From assembly GCF_000423485.1 (NCBI RefSeq), contig NZ_AUIB01000008.1:27753-91752 (forward strand): 64,000 nt of DNA. The letters run 5' to 3'. Position 1 is the stretch's first letter; the number at the start of each line of letters is the position of its first letter. The notes under the pieces are model-generated. The model was not told where the DNA came from. It saw only the letters and a program-made list of their open reading frames with translations, and ran no database searches. The position numbers and the translations under genes are program-made. The DNA is from Propionimicrobium lymphophilum DSM 4903 (GTDB lineage Bacteria > Actinomycetota > Actinomycetes > Propionibacteriales > Propionibacteriaceae). Below, piece by piece: positions 55,064 through 63,653 of this stretch.

Positions 55064-55137
55064 TAGGACCTGCGGGGCTCGAACCCGCGACAAAGGGATT
55101 ATGAGTCCCCTGCTCTAACCTGCTGAGCTAAGGTCCC
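55064..55137 (-). tRNA. tRNA-Ile2 (CAU, lysidine-modified)
   Basis: Acceptor GGGACCT pairs with AGGTCCT (G-U at 1:72). The anticodon loop CTCATAA gives CAU. The body (CTTAGCTCAG, GGTTAGAGCAGG, GACTCATAATC) matches the bacterial tRNA-Ile2 pattern, not initiator or elongator Met, so C34 should be modified to lysidine by TilS to read AUA. No CCA encoded. Confidence 0.85.
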
Positions 55138-55183
55138 GAAACGGACTTGCCGAAGTTTCATTATATAGGAAGCCAAAAAATAG

Positions 55184-56110
55184 TTAAAGCTTGGTGCGCC
55201 CGTTGGTCGGTTTCGGCGAGCTCTCGCCCTCGTCGTTCATCGAGGGCTGCTTAGACGGATCTGCGTTTGGATCCTCAGACTCTCGAGCGGTTTCCCCCTC
55301 GCCTGGGGAAGCCGATTGACTATCCTGAGGGCTCGCGGACTGGCTTTCTCCGGACTCTCCCTGATCGGGGGTAGAGCTTTTTTGGTCGGCTGACGATTCA
55401 GACTCGCCCTGGCTCGGATCGTTGGAGCTTTGGCTCTGATTTTGAGTCGGGACAGGAGGCTGTGGTTGCTCCGGGGGCGTGTTCTGGAAAAGCAGCACCG
55501 CTATGAGTAGCCCAAGACCTGCTAGAACTATCGTCATTAGCCAGGCGGCGAGGATGGGCAAGACACCCGCACGATCGTGACGTCCTGGCCAAGGAAGCGG
55601 CCAAACTCGCCACCGGCCCGTTGACGCGTCCTTCTCCCAAGGAAGTAAATAGTCGGGTCCGGCATCTTGACTGACGGGGATCGAAAGGTCGATAGTTCGA
55701 AGCAGGCGGTTAGCCTCGGCGATCGACCGTTCGCTTCCGTCGTATGCCAATGCGACCCAGGGCGCCACCTCTTCGCCGGACAAGTAGGGGTCGTCGTATT
55801 CGTGGTCATATTTATCGCTGAGTCGGCCTCGGTTCTGACCTTCGCCGCCCATCGCTATGACGGTCTGCTTGTGCATCTTGTTGATTTCGCCGCTTAAGCG
55901 ATCTCGAACGGCGGCGTCGCCGGCTGCTCCTGCGTTTAAGCGAAGCAACAACACTTCTGAACCGAAGCTGGAGTGCCCAAAATAAACAACCGCTCCTCGG
56001 CTTGCAGTCATTCTTGCGTCCAACCAGAAGCTGCCGATTTTCGGAGGGTCGCTAGCAAGCAGCGGATACGCTTGTGGCCCGCTGCCGGGTAGAGAGCTTG
56101 GCTGATGCAT
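55184..56110 (-). CDS. Unknown single-pass membrane protein with acidic Ser-rich tail
   Basis: A 308-residue protein of no family I recognise. Residues 1-175 form a soluble domain (DARMTASRGAVVYFGHSS, then LSGEINKMHKQ and PWVALAYDGSERSIAEANR). A Trp/Pro-rich stretch leads to a membrane helix at about 188-212, followed by a tail of about 95 residues rich in Ser, Glu, Gln, Asp and Pro that should lie outside. TAGGAT (minus strand, 56124-56119) ends 8 bases before ATG 56110, a leaderless start. It is divergent from moxR-DUF58-VWA-VWA and may belong to that system. Confidence 0.7.
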   Translation of the reverse strand: MHQPSSLPGSGPQAYPLLASDPPKIGSFWLDARMTASRGAVVYFGHSSFGSEVLLLRLNAGAAGDAAVRDRLSGEINKMHKQTVIAMGGEGQNRGRLSDKYDHEYDDPYLSGEEVAPWVALAYDGSERSIAEANRLLRTIDLSIPVSQDAGPDYLLPWEKDASTGRWRVWPLPWPGRHDRAGVLPILAAWLMTIVLAGLGLLIAVLLFQNTPPEQPQPPVPTQNQSQSSNDPSQGESESSADQKSSTPDQGESGESQSASPQDSQSASPGEGETARESEDPNADPSKQPSMNDEGESSPKPTNGRTKL

Positions 56111-56204
56111 CGTTAGCAATCCTAGCCCCACCGTCTAAGTTCTTCGACTACTCACAGGTTGGGTTAGTACCCTTGTAATCAAGTCCAAGCAATCTAGGAG
56201 AATT

Positions 56205-57422
56205 GTGACCATCACTGACGTGCAGGACACCAAAGCGGCTTCAGCACTGTTGAAGGAAGCCATCGCCGCCATCCAGCAAGTAATCGTCGGGCAAGACCAT
56301 ATGGTTCAGCAGCTGATGGTTGGCTTGCTAGCTAAAGGCCACATCCTTCTAGAAGGCGTTCCCGGAACCGCGAAGACTCTCGCGGTGCGCACTTTCTCCA
56401 AGGTTGTTGGCGGCGACTTCGCGCGCGTTCAATTCACCCCCGACCTGGTGCCCAGCGATATAGTCGGCACCCGCGTTTACTCGGCCTCCAAAGAGACCTT
56501 TGACGTTGAGCTCGGGCCTGTTTTTGTGAACTTCGTTCTAGCAGACGAAATCAACCGCGCACCTGCAAAGGTGCAGTCCGCGATGCTCGAGCTGATGGCA
56601 GAAAAGCAGGTGACCATCGCCGGCAAGACGTATCCGCTGCCGGATCCATTCACCGTGATTGCCACCCAAAACCCCGTCGAATCCGAGGGCGTCTATCCTC
56701 TTCCTGAGGCTCAGCGAGACCGCTTCCTGCTTAAGGTCGACGTGCCCTATCCCAAGGGCGACGAAGAGTTGGAGATCCTGCAGCGGATGGCTGTTAAGCC
56801 CCCGCAGGCAACCCAGCTTCTAGACCCAAAGATAACTCTCGCTCTTCAGGAAAAGGCGGCGAGCATCTCCGTGCATCAGCTGGTCAACGAGTACATCGTC
56901 AGGTTAGTGCTGGCGACTAGGAACCCCGCCGACTTCGGGCTGGAAGACCTGAAACCGATCATTCAGATCGGCAACTCTTCTCGTGCAACGTTAGGCCTTT
57001 CGGCCGCTGCCAGGGCGCTGGCGCTGATTAAGGGTCGCGACTACGTGTTACCAAGCGATGTTCAGGAGATCGCCCCAGACGTCATGGCGCACAGACTCAC
57101 CCTAAGCTTCGATGCGATAGCCGACGACGTGTCCGCGCTGGACGTCGTCGACAAAATTATTAAAACTGTGCCGGCACCTACACCAGTGTGGAAGGGTGAC
57201 AAGAAAAATTCCGCTGGAATAGCTGCCCGCGCAGCAAACACTCCGCCGGTCCCTAACGCCCAGACGCCTGCACCTGCGGTTCCCAACGTTGTGCAGAATC
57301 CCCAACTGCAAAAGACGCCACCTGCGCAGCAAAGCTCACAGAGAATCATTCGTCGCCGCCCTGTCAATCCAAATAGCGGCAACCTGAACTTCCCTCCGCC
57401 CAATCCGGGTAGCAGAAGGTAG
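56205..57422 (+). CDS. MoxR-family AAA+ ATPase
   Basis: A 405-residue AAA+ chaperone-like ATPase. Walker A GVPGTAKT is near residues 51-58, Walker B is ADEINRAPAKVQSAMLE near 110, and sensor 1 is ATQNPVESEG. The AAA+ core ends near residue 325; a Pro/Asn/Gln/Ala-rich tail of about 80 residues follows and ends in basic residues. MoxR proteins are thought to help mature or insert VWA-protein complexes. GTG start with AGGAGAATT upstream. First gene of the operon with DUF58 and two VWA proteins. Confidence 0.9.
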   Translation: MTITDVQDTKAASALLKEAIAAIQQVIVGQDHMVQQLMVGLLAKGHILLEGVPGTAKTLAVRTFSKVVGGDFARVQFTPDLVPSDIVGTRVYSASKETFDVELGPVFVNFVLADEINRAPAKVQSAMLELMAEKQVTIAGKTYPLPDPFTVIATQNPVESEGVYPLPEAQRDRFLLKVDVPYPKGDEELEILQRMAVKPPQATQLLDPKITLALQEKAASISVHQLVNEYIVRLVLATRNPADFGLEDLKPIIQIGNSSRATLGLSAAARALALIKGRDYVLPSDVQEIAPDVMAHRLTLSFDAIADDVSALDVVDKIIKTVPAPTPVWKGDKKNSAGIAARAANTPPVPNAQTPAPAVPNVVQNPQLQKTPPAQQSSQRIIRRRPVNPNSGNLNFPPPNPGSRR

Positions 57423-57428
57423 AAACGG

Positions 57429-58478
57429 ATGCCTCCGATTGACTTCGAGCCTCCCAAGTTCCAAAAGCAGCTCGCCTCCGCCAGCGTAATCAGCGAGCCC
57501 AGCGGGCCGACCATCGGCGTTCACGATCTTGCCCCCGAGGCGGCATTAAACCGACTCGAACTAAAGATCGTCCGCAGGCTGGAAGGATTTTTGCAAGGCG
57601 ACCACTTGGGGCTGATCCCAGGAACAGGTTCAGACCTGAACGACGCCCGTCCATACGTTCCGGGTCAAGACGACGTCAGAAAGATGGATTGGGCAGTCAC
57701 GGCTCGAACCATGGTGCCTCACGTGCGAGACACAATTGCTGACCGCGAGCTAGAAATTTACGCGCTGCTGGATTCGACTCCCTCGATGAACTGGGGAACT
57801 GCATCCGTCACAAAACGGGACCTCGGCATCGCCGCCATCGCCACCCTCGGTTTCGTCAGTCAGAAGATGGGCGACAGGTTCGGTGGGCTGGTGTTGCATT
57901 CGGACGAGGTTCGCCGTTACCCGGCAAGATCAGGCAGACAGGCGCTATACGGGTTGCTCAGAAAACTTTTGGAAGACCCGATCGAAAAAGACGATCCGTC
58001 ACCAAATCTAAGTCTCGTCGATGGCATCGAGGCCCTAGTCCGCACTCAGAGACGCAGGGGAATGAGAATAGTGGTCTCCGATTTCCTCACCGCCGGAGAC
58101 GAAGACGTAGATCCGAATTCACCGCCAGCTTGGGAGAGGCCCCTGAGGCGTCTCGCAGTGCGTAACCAGGTGCTTTGCATCGAGGTGATCGACCCCGCAG
58201 AAATCAATTTTCCAGACGCTGGGGAGCAGTTGATACGAGATCCGGAGACTAATTTCTCCAGGTTTGTAAACACCTCCGAGGCGAGGGCGCGTAGGGCCAT
58301 TGACTATGCAAACGCCGCCCAAAGACGCAGGACCGCAGCGGCGATGAGACGAGCCAGCGTCGGTCACTTGGTACTTCGCACCGATTCAGATTGGGTAGCT
58401 GATATCGCAAGATTCGTGCTCACCTACCGGCGCACAGCGGGAGTAATTCACCAGCCTCCTAAGGGGGTGGCGAAGTGA
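57429..58478 (+). CDS. DUF58 domain protein
   Basis: A 349-residue protein with the DUF58 signature RPYVPGQDDVRKMDWAVTART near residues 75-95, inside a VWA-like fold (YALLDSTPSMNWG near 118-130 for the metal site). It lacks the N-terminal membrane helices found in some DUF58 proteins. DUF58 proteins accompany MoxR ATPases, probably as assembly partners. It follows moxR by 6 bases and overlaps the next gene (GTGA). Confidence 0.88.
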   Translation: MPPIDFEPPKFQKQLASASVISEPSGPTIGVHDLAPEAALNRLELKIVRRLEGFLQGDHLGLIPGTGSDLNDARPYVPGQDDVRKMDWAVTARTMVPHVRDTIADRELEIYALLDSTPSMNWGTASVTKRDLGIAAIATLGFVSQKMGDRFGGLVLHSDEVRRYPARSGRQALYGLLRKLLEDPIEKDDPSPNLSLVDGIEALVRTQRRRGMRIVVSDFLTAGDEDVDPNSPPAWERPLRRLAVRNQVLCIEVIDPAEINFPDAGEQLIRDPETNFSRFVNTSEARARRAIDYANAAQRRRTAAAMRRASVGHLVLRTDSDWVADIARFVLTYRRTAGVIHQPPKGVAK

Positions 58479-59467
58479 ACGAGGAAACCATTCGTTTTCT
58501 GTTCTGGGATTTCCTCGCACCTGAACGACTCTGGGCGCTCATCCTGGTTTTACTGCTAGTAGTTGCATACATTGCGCTACTTGGGCTGCGAAGGAACCGA
58601 GGCATCCGGTATACGCAAACCGCGATAGTCGGGGCTGTTCTACCCAGACAAAGCCAGTGGCGCCGCCACCTGATAGTGCTAACAGCTCTGCTGGCTTTGG
58701 CTGCCGTCATTTTCGCTTGGGCTCGGCCCGCGGGCAAGGAAAAGGTGCCCCGCGAGCGGGCCACAGTTGCTCTCGTCCTGGATTCCTCTATCTCCATGCA
58801 GGCGACGGATATCTCTCCGAATAGATTCGACGCATCAAAAAACGCGGCGATTAACTTTCTGGATGGTTTGCCTGCCAAATACAACCTTTCTGTCATCAAA
58901 CTTGCTGGTCAGCCCAACACGCTCATCCCGGCGTCCAAAGACAGGGGAGCGGCCAGGCGCGCCATCGAGCTCATGGAGCCGGCAGAGGGCACGAATATTG
59001 GCAAGGCTCTTGACCAGGCGATCAGCACTATCCAGTCTGCTCCCGGCGAATCCGAAACTCATGTTCCGGGCATGATCGTTTTGCTCTCCGACGGCGGCGA
59101 CGGCGGCGCGGTTCCCGGCGAATCGATGTCACCAGGCACGAAGACCGCGTTAGAAAAGGCAAAAGAACTAGAAATACCCGTCTACACCATCGCCTACGGC
59201 ACTATGAATGGCTTCGTCGACGTGGACGGCGAACGCTTCAACGTCGCCCCAGACACAGAACTCATGTCTCAGATCGCCTCCCAAACTGGCGGAGAAACTA
59301 TCGGGGCAAAGAGCCCAGAAAAACTCAAAGAAGCCTACGAGAAAATGAACAGCGCGATTAGCTACGAAGAGGTCAACAAAGAGATCACCGCCAGGTGGGC
59401 CTTCTACGCCTTGCTATTCGCCACCATTGCCTGCATTGGCGGCATCAGAATCGCGGCTAGGGGGTAG
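58475..59467 (+). CDS. VWA-domain membrane protein (BatA-like), first copy
   Basis: A 330-residue protein. Two membrane helices (about 18-35 and 60-80) precede a von Willebrand A domain (about 93-290) with the MIDAS motif DSSIS in VALVLDSSISMQ; a C-terminal helix (about 308-325) closes it. The domain faces the outside if both N-terminal helices span. It is paralogous to the next gene, sharing the N-terminal RRHL...PR-ERATV layout. GTG overlaps the DUF58 stop. Confidence 0.88.
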   Translation: MNEETIRFLFWDFLAPERLWALILVLLLVVAYIALLGLRRNRGIRYTQTAIVGAVLPRQSQWRRHLIVLTALLALAAVIFAWARPAGKEKVPRERATVALVLDSSISMQATDISPNRFDASKNAAINFLDGLPAKYNLSVIKLAGQPNTLIPASKDRGAARRAIELMEPAEGTNIGKALDQAISTIQSAPGESETHVPGMIVLLSDGGDGGAVPGESMSPGTKTALEKAKELEIPVYTIAYGTMNGFVDVDGERFNVAPDTELMSQIASQTGGETIGAKSPEKLKEAYEKMNSAISYEEVNKEITARWAFYALLFATIACIGGIRIAARG

Positions 59468-59470
59468 TAA

Positions 59471-60409
59471 ATGGAGTTCTTGAATCCCTCCCGGCTGGGC
59501 TGGCTGGCGCTGGTGGCTGTCCTCGCGATGGCCTATTTGTTGGTCAGCGTCAAGAGCGGTCGAAAATCCAGGGAGAGCTTCGGCGGAGCAGTGCCCAGGC
59601 AATCCGGGGTTAAAAGACATCTGAGCGTGATTGCATGCCTTCTTTCCGTAGCGACCCTCGTGATCGCCTGGGCTCAGCCGCTAGGAGTGCACCAGGTGCC
59701 AAGGCAGAGAGCGACGGTTGTCGTTGCGATCGATGTGTCGCATTCGATGCGCGCCCAGGACGTGACGCCCAGCAGAATCGAATCTGCGAAGAGCTCGGCA
59801 AAAGAATTCGTCGATCTGCTGCCGCAAGAGTTCAACGTTTCTCTAGTCCTTTTTGCCGGCGACATTGAGCTTCAGACCGTGCCGACAACGGACCGGTCGA
59901 GTGTGAAAGCATCTATCGACGCGGCCCAGATGGCGCCCTCCACGGCGATCGGCGAAGGTATTTATTCCGCGTTAGATTCGCTCCGATTCGCTCCGCCCAA
60001 CCCGGACGATCCGGAAGAGCCTGTGCCAGCGGCAATTGTGCTCCTATCTGACGGTTATACGAATGTTGGACGAAAGTCTGCTGACGCTGCCGCAGCCGCA
60101 AAGAGCCAGGGGGTGCCCGTATACACCATCGCTTTCGGTACACCGGGTGGCTACGTTCGTGAAAACGGTCAACGTCTGCCGGTGCCAGTCGACCATGCCG
60201 AATTAGCCACTGTGGCGAATATTTCCGGCGGCAAAAAGTACTCCGCAGAGTCCAGCAGCGATCTTAAGAGCGTCTATGAAACCTTGGCGATTTCTCTCGG
60301 CTACGACGAGGAAAAAGTGGAGATCACCGAACGCTACGCGGGCATAGCAGCAATCTTCGCGCTGTTAGCCGCGGCGGGCGTCATCTCTCTGGCTGCACGG
60401 TGGCCCTAA
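59471..60409 (+). CDS. VWA-domain membrane protein (BatA-like), second copy
   Basis: A 312-residue paralogue of the preceding gene with the same topology: helices at about 9-25 and 52-70, VWA domain about 80-280 with MIDAS DVSHS in VVAIDVSHSMRAQD, and a C-terminal helix near 288-308. It starts 3 bases after the first copy. Tandem VWA proteins behind moxR-DUF58 resemble Bat-type loci, where the two VWA proteins may form a hetero-oligomer. The target of the complex is unknown. Confidence 0.88.
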   Translation: MEFLNPSRLGWLALVAVLAMAYLLVSVKSGRKSRESFGGAVPRQSGVKRHLSVIACLLSVATLVIAWAQPLGVHQVPRQRATVVVAIDVSHSMRAQDVTPSRIESAKSSAKEFVDLLPQEFNVSLVLFAGDIELQTVPTTDRSSVKASIDAAQMAPSTAIGEGIYSALDSLRFAPPNPDDPEEPVPAAIVLLSDGYTNVGRKSADAAAAAKSQGVPVYTIAFGTPGGYVRENGQRLPVPVDHAELATVANISGGKKYSAESSSDLKSVYETLAISLGYDEEKVEITERYAGIAAIFALLAAAGVISLAARWP

Positions 60410-60427
60410 CTGGCTAGGCTAGAAGCT

Positions 60428-61138
60428 ATGAGCAGCGATACTATCTCTTCGAATTTGGTACAAGTTAAGGCCAGGATCCAGGCTGCCTGTGAGCGCGCCG
60501 GCAGGGATCTCTCGGAAGTCAGGCTTTTGCCTGTCAGTAAAACCCACCCGAGCGGGGTTCTTCGTGATGCCGTCGCCGCTGGGGTTCGTGAATTCGGCGA
60601 AAATCGCGTCCAGGAAATCGACACGAAACGCGCGGAAATGAGCGATCTTGACTTGCACTGGGCCCTTATCGGTCCGCTGCAGTCGAACAAGTGTCGTATC
60701 GCTGCTGAGATCGCAGACGAATTCCAGGCGCTGGAACGCCTCAAGGTTGCGAGAATGCTCAATCGTCGCCTAGACGAACTGGACAAAGACCTGGACGTGC
60801 TCATAGAGGTTAATACCTCAGGCGAAGAGTCCAAACACGGTCTGAACCCCGGAGACGTATTGGATTTTGCGCAGGCGCTGGATGAGTTCCCGAGGCTTTG
60901 CCCCCGAGGCCTAATGACGGTAGCGATTCCCGGTCCGGACATGGGCAAGGTCGCTGCTTGCTTCGAGACCCTCCGCGATCTTCAGGCGAAGCTCAAAAAG
61001 AACATTCCTGCGCATTCATGGCATGAATTGTCTATGGGCATGTCCGGCGACTTCGAACTTGCGATCGAGCATGGATCGACGTGCGTTCGTGTCGGATCCG
61101 CCATCTTCGGCGCCCGCGAGTATCCTAATCGAGCTTAA
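60428..61138 (+). CDS. yggS: PLP homeostasis protein (YggS/PLPBP family)
   Basis: A 236-residue alanine-racemase-like barrel that binds pyridoxal phosphate and controls PLP and amino acid balance without a known catalytic role. The PLP lysine is in LLPVSKTHP near residue 38. The GVREFGENRVQE and SMGMSGDFELAIEHGST segments are family signatures. TAGGCT (60415-60420) ends 7 bases before the ATG, giving a leaderless transcript although the VWA gene ends just upstream. It ends convergent with the S9 peptidase, overlapping by 14 bases. Confidence 0.92.
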   Translation: MSSDTISSNLVQVKARIQAACERAGRDLSEVRLLPVSKTHPSGVLRDAVAAGVREFGENRVQEIDTKRAEMSDLDLHWALIGPLQSNKCRIAAEIADEFQALERLKVARMLNRRLDELDKDLDVLIEVNTSGEESKHGLNPGDVLDFAQALDEFPRLCPRGLMTVAIPGPDMGKVAACFETLRDLQAKLKKNIPAHSWHELSMGMSGDFELAIEHGSTCVRVGSAIFGAREYPNRA

Positions 61139-62939
61139 GAACTCTAACCGCAAAGCGGTATTGGGCTTCCAGCGAATCCTTTCGAGCTTGAGAGCCGCGG
61201 AAACCGTGGCTCTCGTTTTCGAAGACGATCAGCTCGACCTCGACGCCTGCATCACGAAGGGCCTCGGTCATACCCTCTGATTGTTTCAGTGGCACAATCG
61301 GATCTTCGCTGCCCTGGAGAATCAGCATCGGGCAACTTATTCTAGAGACCGAATTGATGGGGGAGCGCTGCTCGTAGCGCTGCTTCTCTTCCGGCCACTG
61401 CCCGACCAACGAGTCTAAGTATCTGGCCTCGAACTTTGGCCCGCCAACCATGGCGCTCAGGTCTGCTACGCCGTATCTGCTGATTCCGCCTGCGAACGCA
61501 TCGGAATGCGCCAGTGCGGAGAAAACGGTCAATCCGCCAGCCGATGATCCGCTGATGATAGCTTTCTTGCCGTTGACGAGACCTTTGTTAACAGCCATTT
61601 CGAGTCCGGCTATGACGTCATCGCGATCGGCGATCGTCCACGATTCGCGCAGCCTATTGCGGAACTCACGACCGAAACCCGCAGAGCCAGAGTAGTTGAC
61701 GTCCAGCACCGCGAAACCTCTAGACGTCCAAAACTGAACCTGTGGATCGTACTGGTCTGTGCGGAACAAGGTCGGCCCGCTGTGGGCGAGAACCAACACC
61801 GGAGGCAGCTGATCGGCGGTATGCTTCGGGTTCTGCGGGGCATAAAACCATGCCTGTGCTCGGCCTCTCGGGCCTTCGAAAATCAGCGACTTGGCCACCG
61901 AGATCTCGTCGCTGCTGTGAGAAATCTTTATCTCGTAGATAATTTCTGTTTTGCCCGACGCAGACACCTTGACGATTGCAGGCCCAAGATCGCTTCTATG
62001 CACGATTGCGTAGCCGAAGTCGCCATCCGAATCGATGGAATCCACTTCTGAAACTTGCAAAAGCTTGGTAGTTTGGCCGTTTTTAAGCAGGCCTAGCCAC
62101 GCTTTGCCCTCGACTCGCAGACTGACTAACTGACCATCGCCAAGTGGGGCGTGGGCCGCATTTGTCGCAATCCATTGAGGAATATCGAAGTCGTATGGCT
62201 CGTTGTGCAGCGCTTCAACGTGCCCGCCGTCGTCTATCCGATGAAGGTTGTAGTAGCCACTTTCGTCGCTGACATAAACGAGCGAACCGTCCGATTGCCA
62301 CCTGGGGTGTTGCACGCTTACTCCGTCCAGGCCGCTGCCGGGTTTGCCCGCAACCAGCTTCGGTAGCCGGCCAGTTTCGCGGAGTTTAGAGAAAAACAAG
62401 CACGAGGAATCCCAGGGCATAGCTGGCTGCTGCCACTGCGTCCAAGCAAGTAGTCGATCCGGGCCAGGAGCCGGGTTGGCGTAAAAGTCTGCGTCGCAGA
62501 CAATTTGCTTTAGTCTCTTCGTCTTTAGATTTATTTCGATGATCGAAGAATTATCATCTTCATCCTCTTGCACTGCGTAGACGCAATCCATAAAAATTTT
62601 TACGCCGCCCAGCCTTATCGGTTGATCGGTTAGTTTTGTCAGCTCGTCCCCGTCTAAAAGCCATAGGGTCTCGTCGGAGACGAATACAACTCGACCTGCG
62701 TCTACGTCGTATGCTCCGCCGCCGTAGCTGTACAAGCGCGACCGAACATCAAAATCCGGGGTTAGCTCCGCAACCTCGCCGCTCGTCATGCGCTTGATCG
62801 TAGTTCTGCCATCCTGCATAGGGAGGGACTCGAGCCAATACAGCGAACCGCTATCTGCCACCACGCTGCTGATGCTGACGCTTGCGGAAAGAACATCATC
62901 AATGCTGAAGGTCGAAGACCAAGTGCCAGTCGAAGTCAT
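61125..62939 (-). CDS. S9-family prolyl oligopeptidase-like serine peptidase
   Basis: A 604-residue protein with a beta-propeller-like N-terminal part (about 1-350) and an alpha/beta hydrolase domain with GSSAGG (catalytic Ser near 464), GSEDPIVP (Asp near 546) and ESHGF (His near 578). The group contains dipeptidyl and acylaminoacyl peptidases acting on short peptides. No signal peptide, so cytoplasmic. TAGGAT (minus strand, 62952-62947) ends 7 bases before ATG 62939; this leaderless start rules out the GTG six codons upstream. Confidence 0.88.
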   Translation of the reverse strand: MTSTGTWSSTFSIDDVLSASVSISSVVADSGSLYWLESLPMQDGRTTIKRMTSGEVAELTPDFDVRSRLYSYGGGAYDVDAGRVVFVSDETLWLLDGDELTKLTDQPIRLGGVKIFMDCVYAVQEDEDDNSSIIEINLKTKRLKQIVCDADFYANPAPGPDRLLAWTQWQQPAMPWDSSCLFFSKLRETGRLPKLVAGKPGSGLDGVSVQHPRWQSDGSLVYVSDESGYYNLHRIDDGGHVEALHNEPYDFDIPQWIATNAAHAPLGDGQLVSLRVEGKAWLGLLKNGQTTKLLQVSEVDSIDSDGDFGYAIVHRSDLGPAIVKVSASGKTEIIYEIKISHSSDEISVAKSLIFEGPRGRAQAWFYAPQNPKHTADQLPPVLVLAHSGPTLFRTDQYDPQVQFWTSRGFAVLDVNYSGSAGFGREFRNRLRESWTIADRDDVIAGLEMAVNKGLVNGKKAIISGSSAGGLTVFSALAHSDAFAGGISRYGVADLSAMVGGPKFEARYLDSLVGQWPEEKQRYEQRSPINSVSRISCPMLILQGSEDPIVPLKQSEGMTEALRDAGVEVELIVFENESHGFRGSQARKDSLEAQYRFAVRVLKLD

Positions 62940-63110
62940 ATCAGTGATCCTAATCACTGGGTGTGAGAAAAAAACTTGTCATTTAACAATCTCGCCCATT
63001 ATTTAAATGCTGTGTAGAGGTGAAATCTGAATTCATAGCAAGTAGCATATGGACAGGCCTTGATTCAGCTTGGTTGTTGGGGAAGACACCCGAGTTGATT
63101 GGAGAGGCCG

Positions 63111-63593
63111 ATGAATACAAGTGGCGCGATCTTTATTCACTCCGCGCCTGCTGCGCTGTGCCCTCATATCGAGTGGGCAATCGAAGCGGTTCTCGGGCAC
63201 GACGTCGAGATCGACTGGAGCAGCCAGCCCGCCGAACCGAGGATGTCGCGCGCCGAAATATCTTGGACCGCCGCGCCGGGTACGAGCGCCGGCCTGGCTA
63301 GCGCACTCAGGCACTGCAAGCAAATCAGGTTCGAGGTGACTGAAGACCCAGTTGACGGCCACGGAGAGCGCTACATGTTCACTCCTCGGCTAGGCATGTT
63401 CCACTCCTTAACCATGGAAAACGGCGACATCGCTTTGGGTGAGCAACAGCTTCGCGCGTTGCTCGACACCGCTAAAGACGGCGAATTGCGTCACGGTCTA
63501 CAAGATCTTCTCGGAGAGCCCTGGGACGATGAGCTCGAACCGTTCAGGTATGCAGACGACTACACCGTGCGCTGGTTGTCAGCTGCGGTTTAA
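63111..63593 (+). CDS. DUF3145 protein
   Basis: A 160-residue protein that fits DUF3145, an actinobacteria-only family of unknown function. Conserved features are GAIFIHSAPAALCPHIEW at the start, a central YMFTPRLGMFH and a C-terminal WDDELEPFRYADD. It is acidic, soluble and without signal peptide. ATG 63111 has GGAGAGG 5 bases upstream, one of the good ribosome-binding sites here; a TTG at 63099 is rejected. An IS3-type element begins about 60 bases downstream. Confidence 0.88.
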   Translation: MNTSGAIFIHSAPAALCPHIEWAIEAVLGHDVEIDWSSQPAEPRMSRAEISWTAAPGTSAGLASALRHCKQIRFEVTEDPVDGHGERYMFTPRLGMFHSLTMENGDIALGEQQLRALLDTAKDGELRHGLQDLLGEPWDDELEPFRYADDYTVRWLSAAV

Positions 63594-63653
63594 AGCTAAT
63601 CGAGCCAAGGGAACTAATTGTTCTTGTGGCAAAATAAAAGTGCCGGCCAATTA

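Noticed and set aside
55064..55137. Reading the CAU tRNA as tRNA-Met
   Set aside because: The acceptor, D-arm and anticodon-stem sequence match tRNA-Ile2 and lack the three G-C pairs of an initiator.
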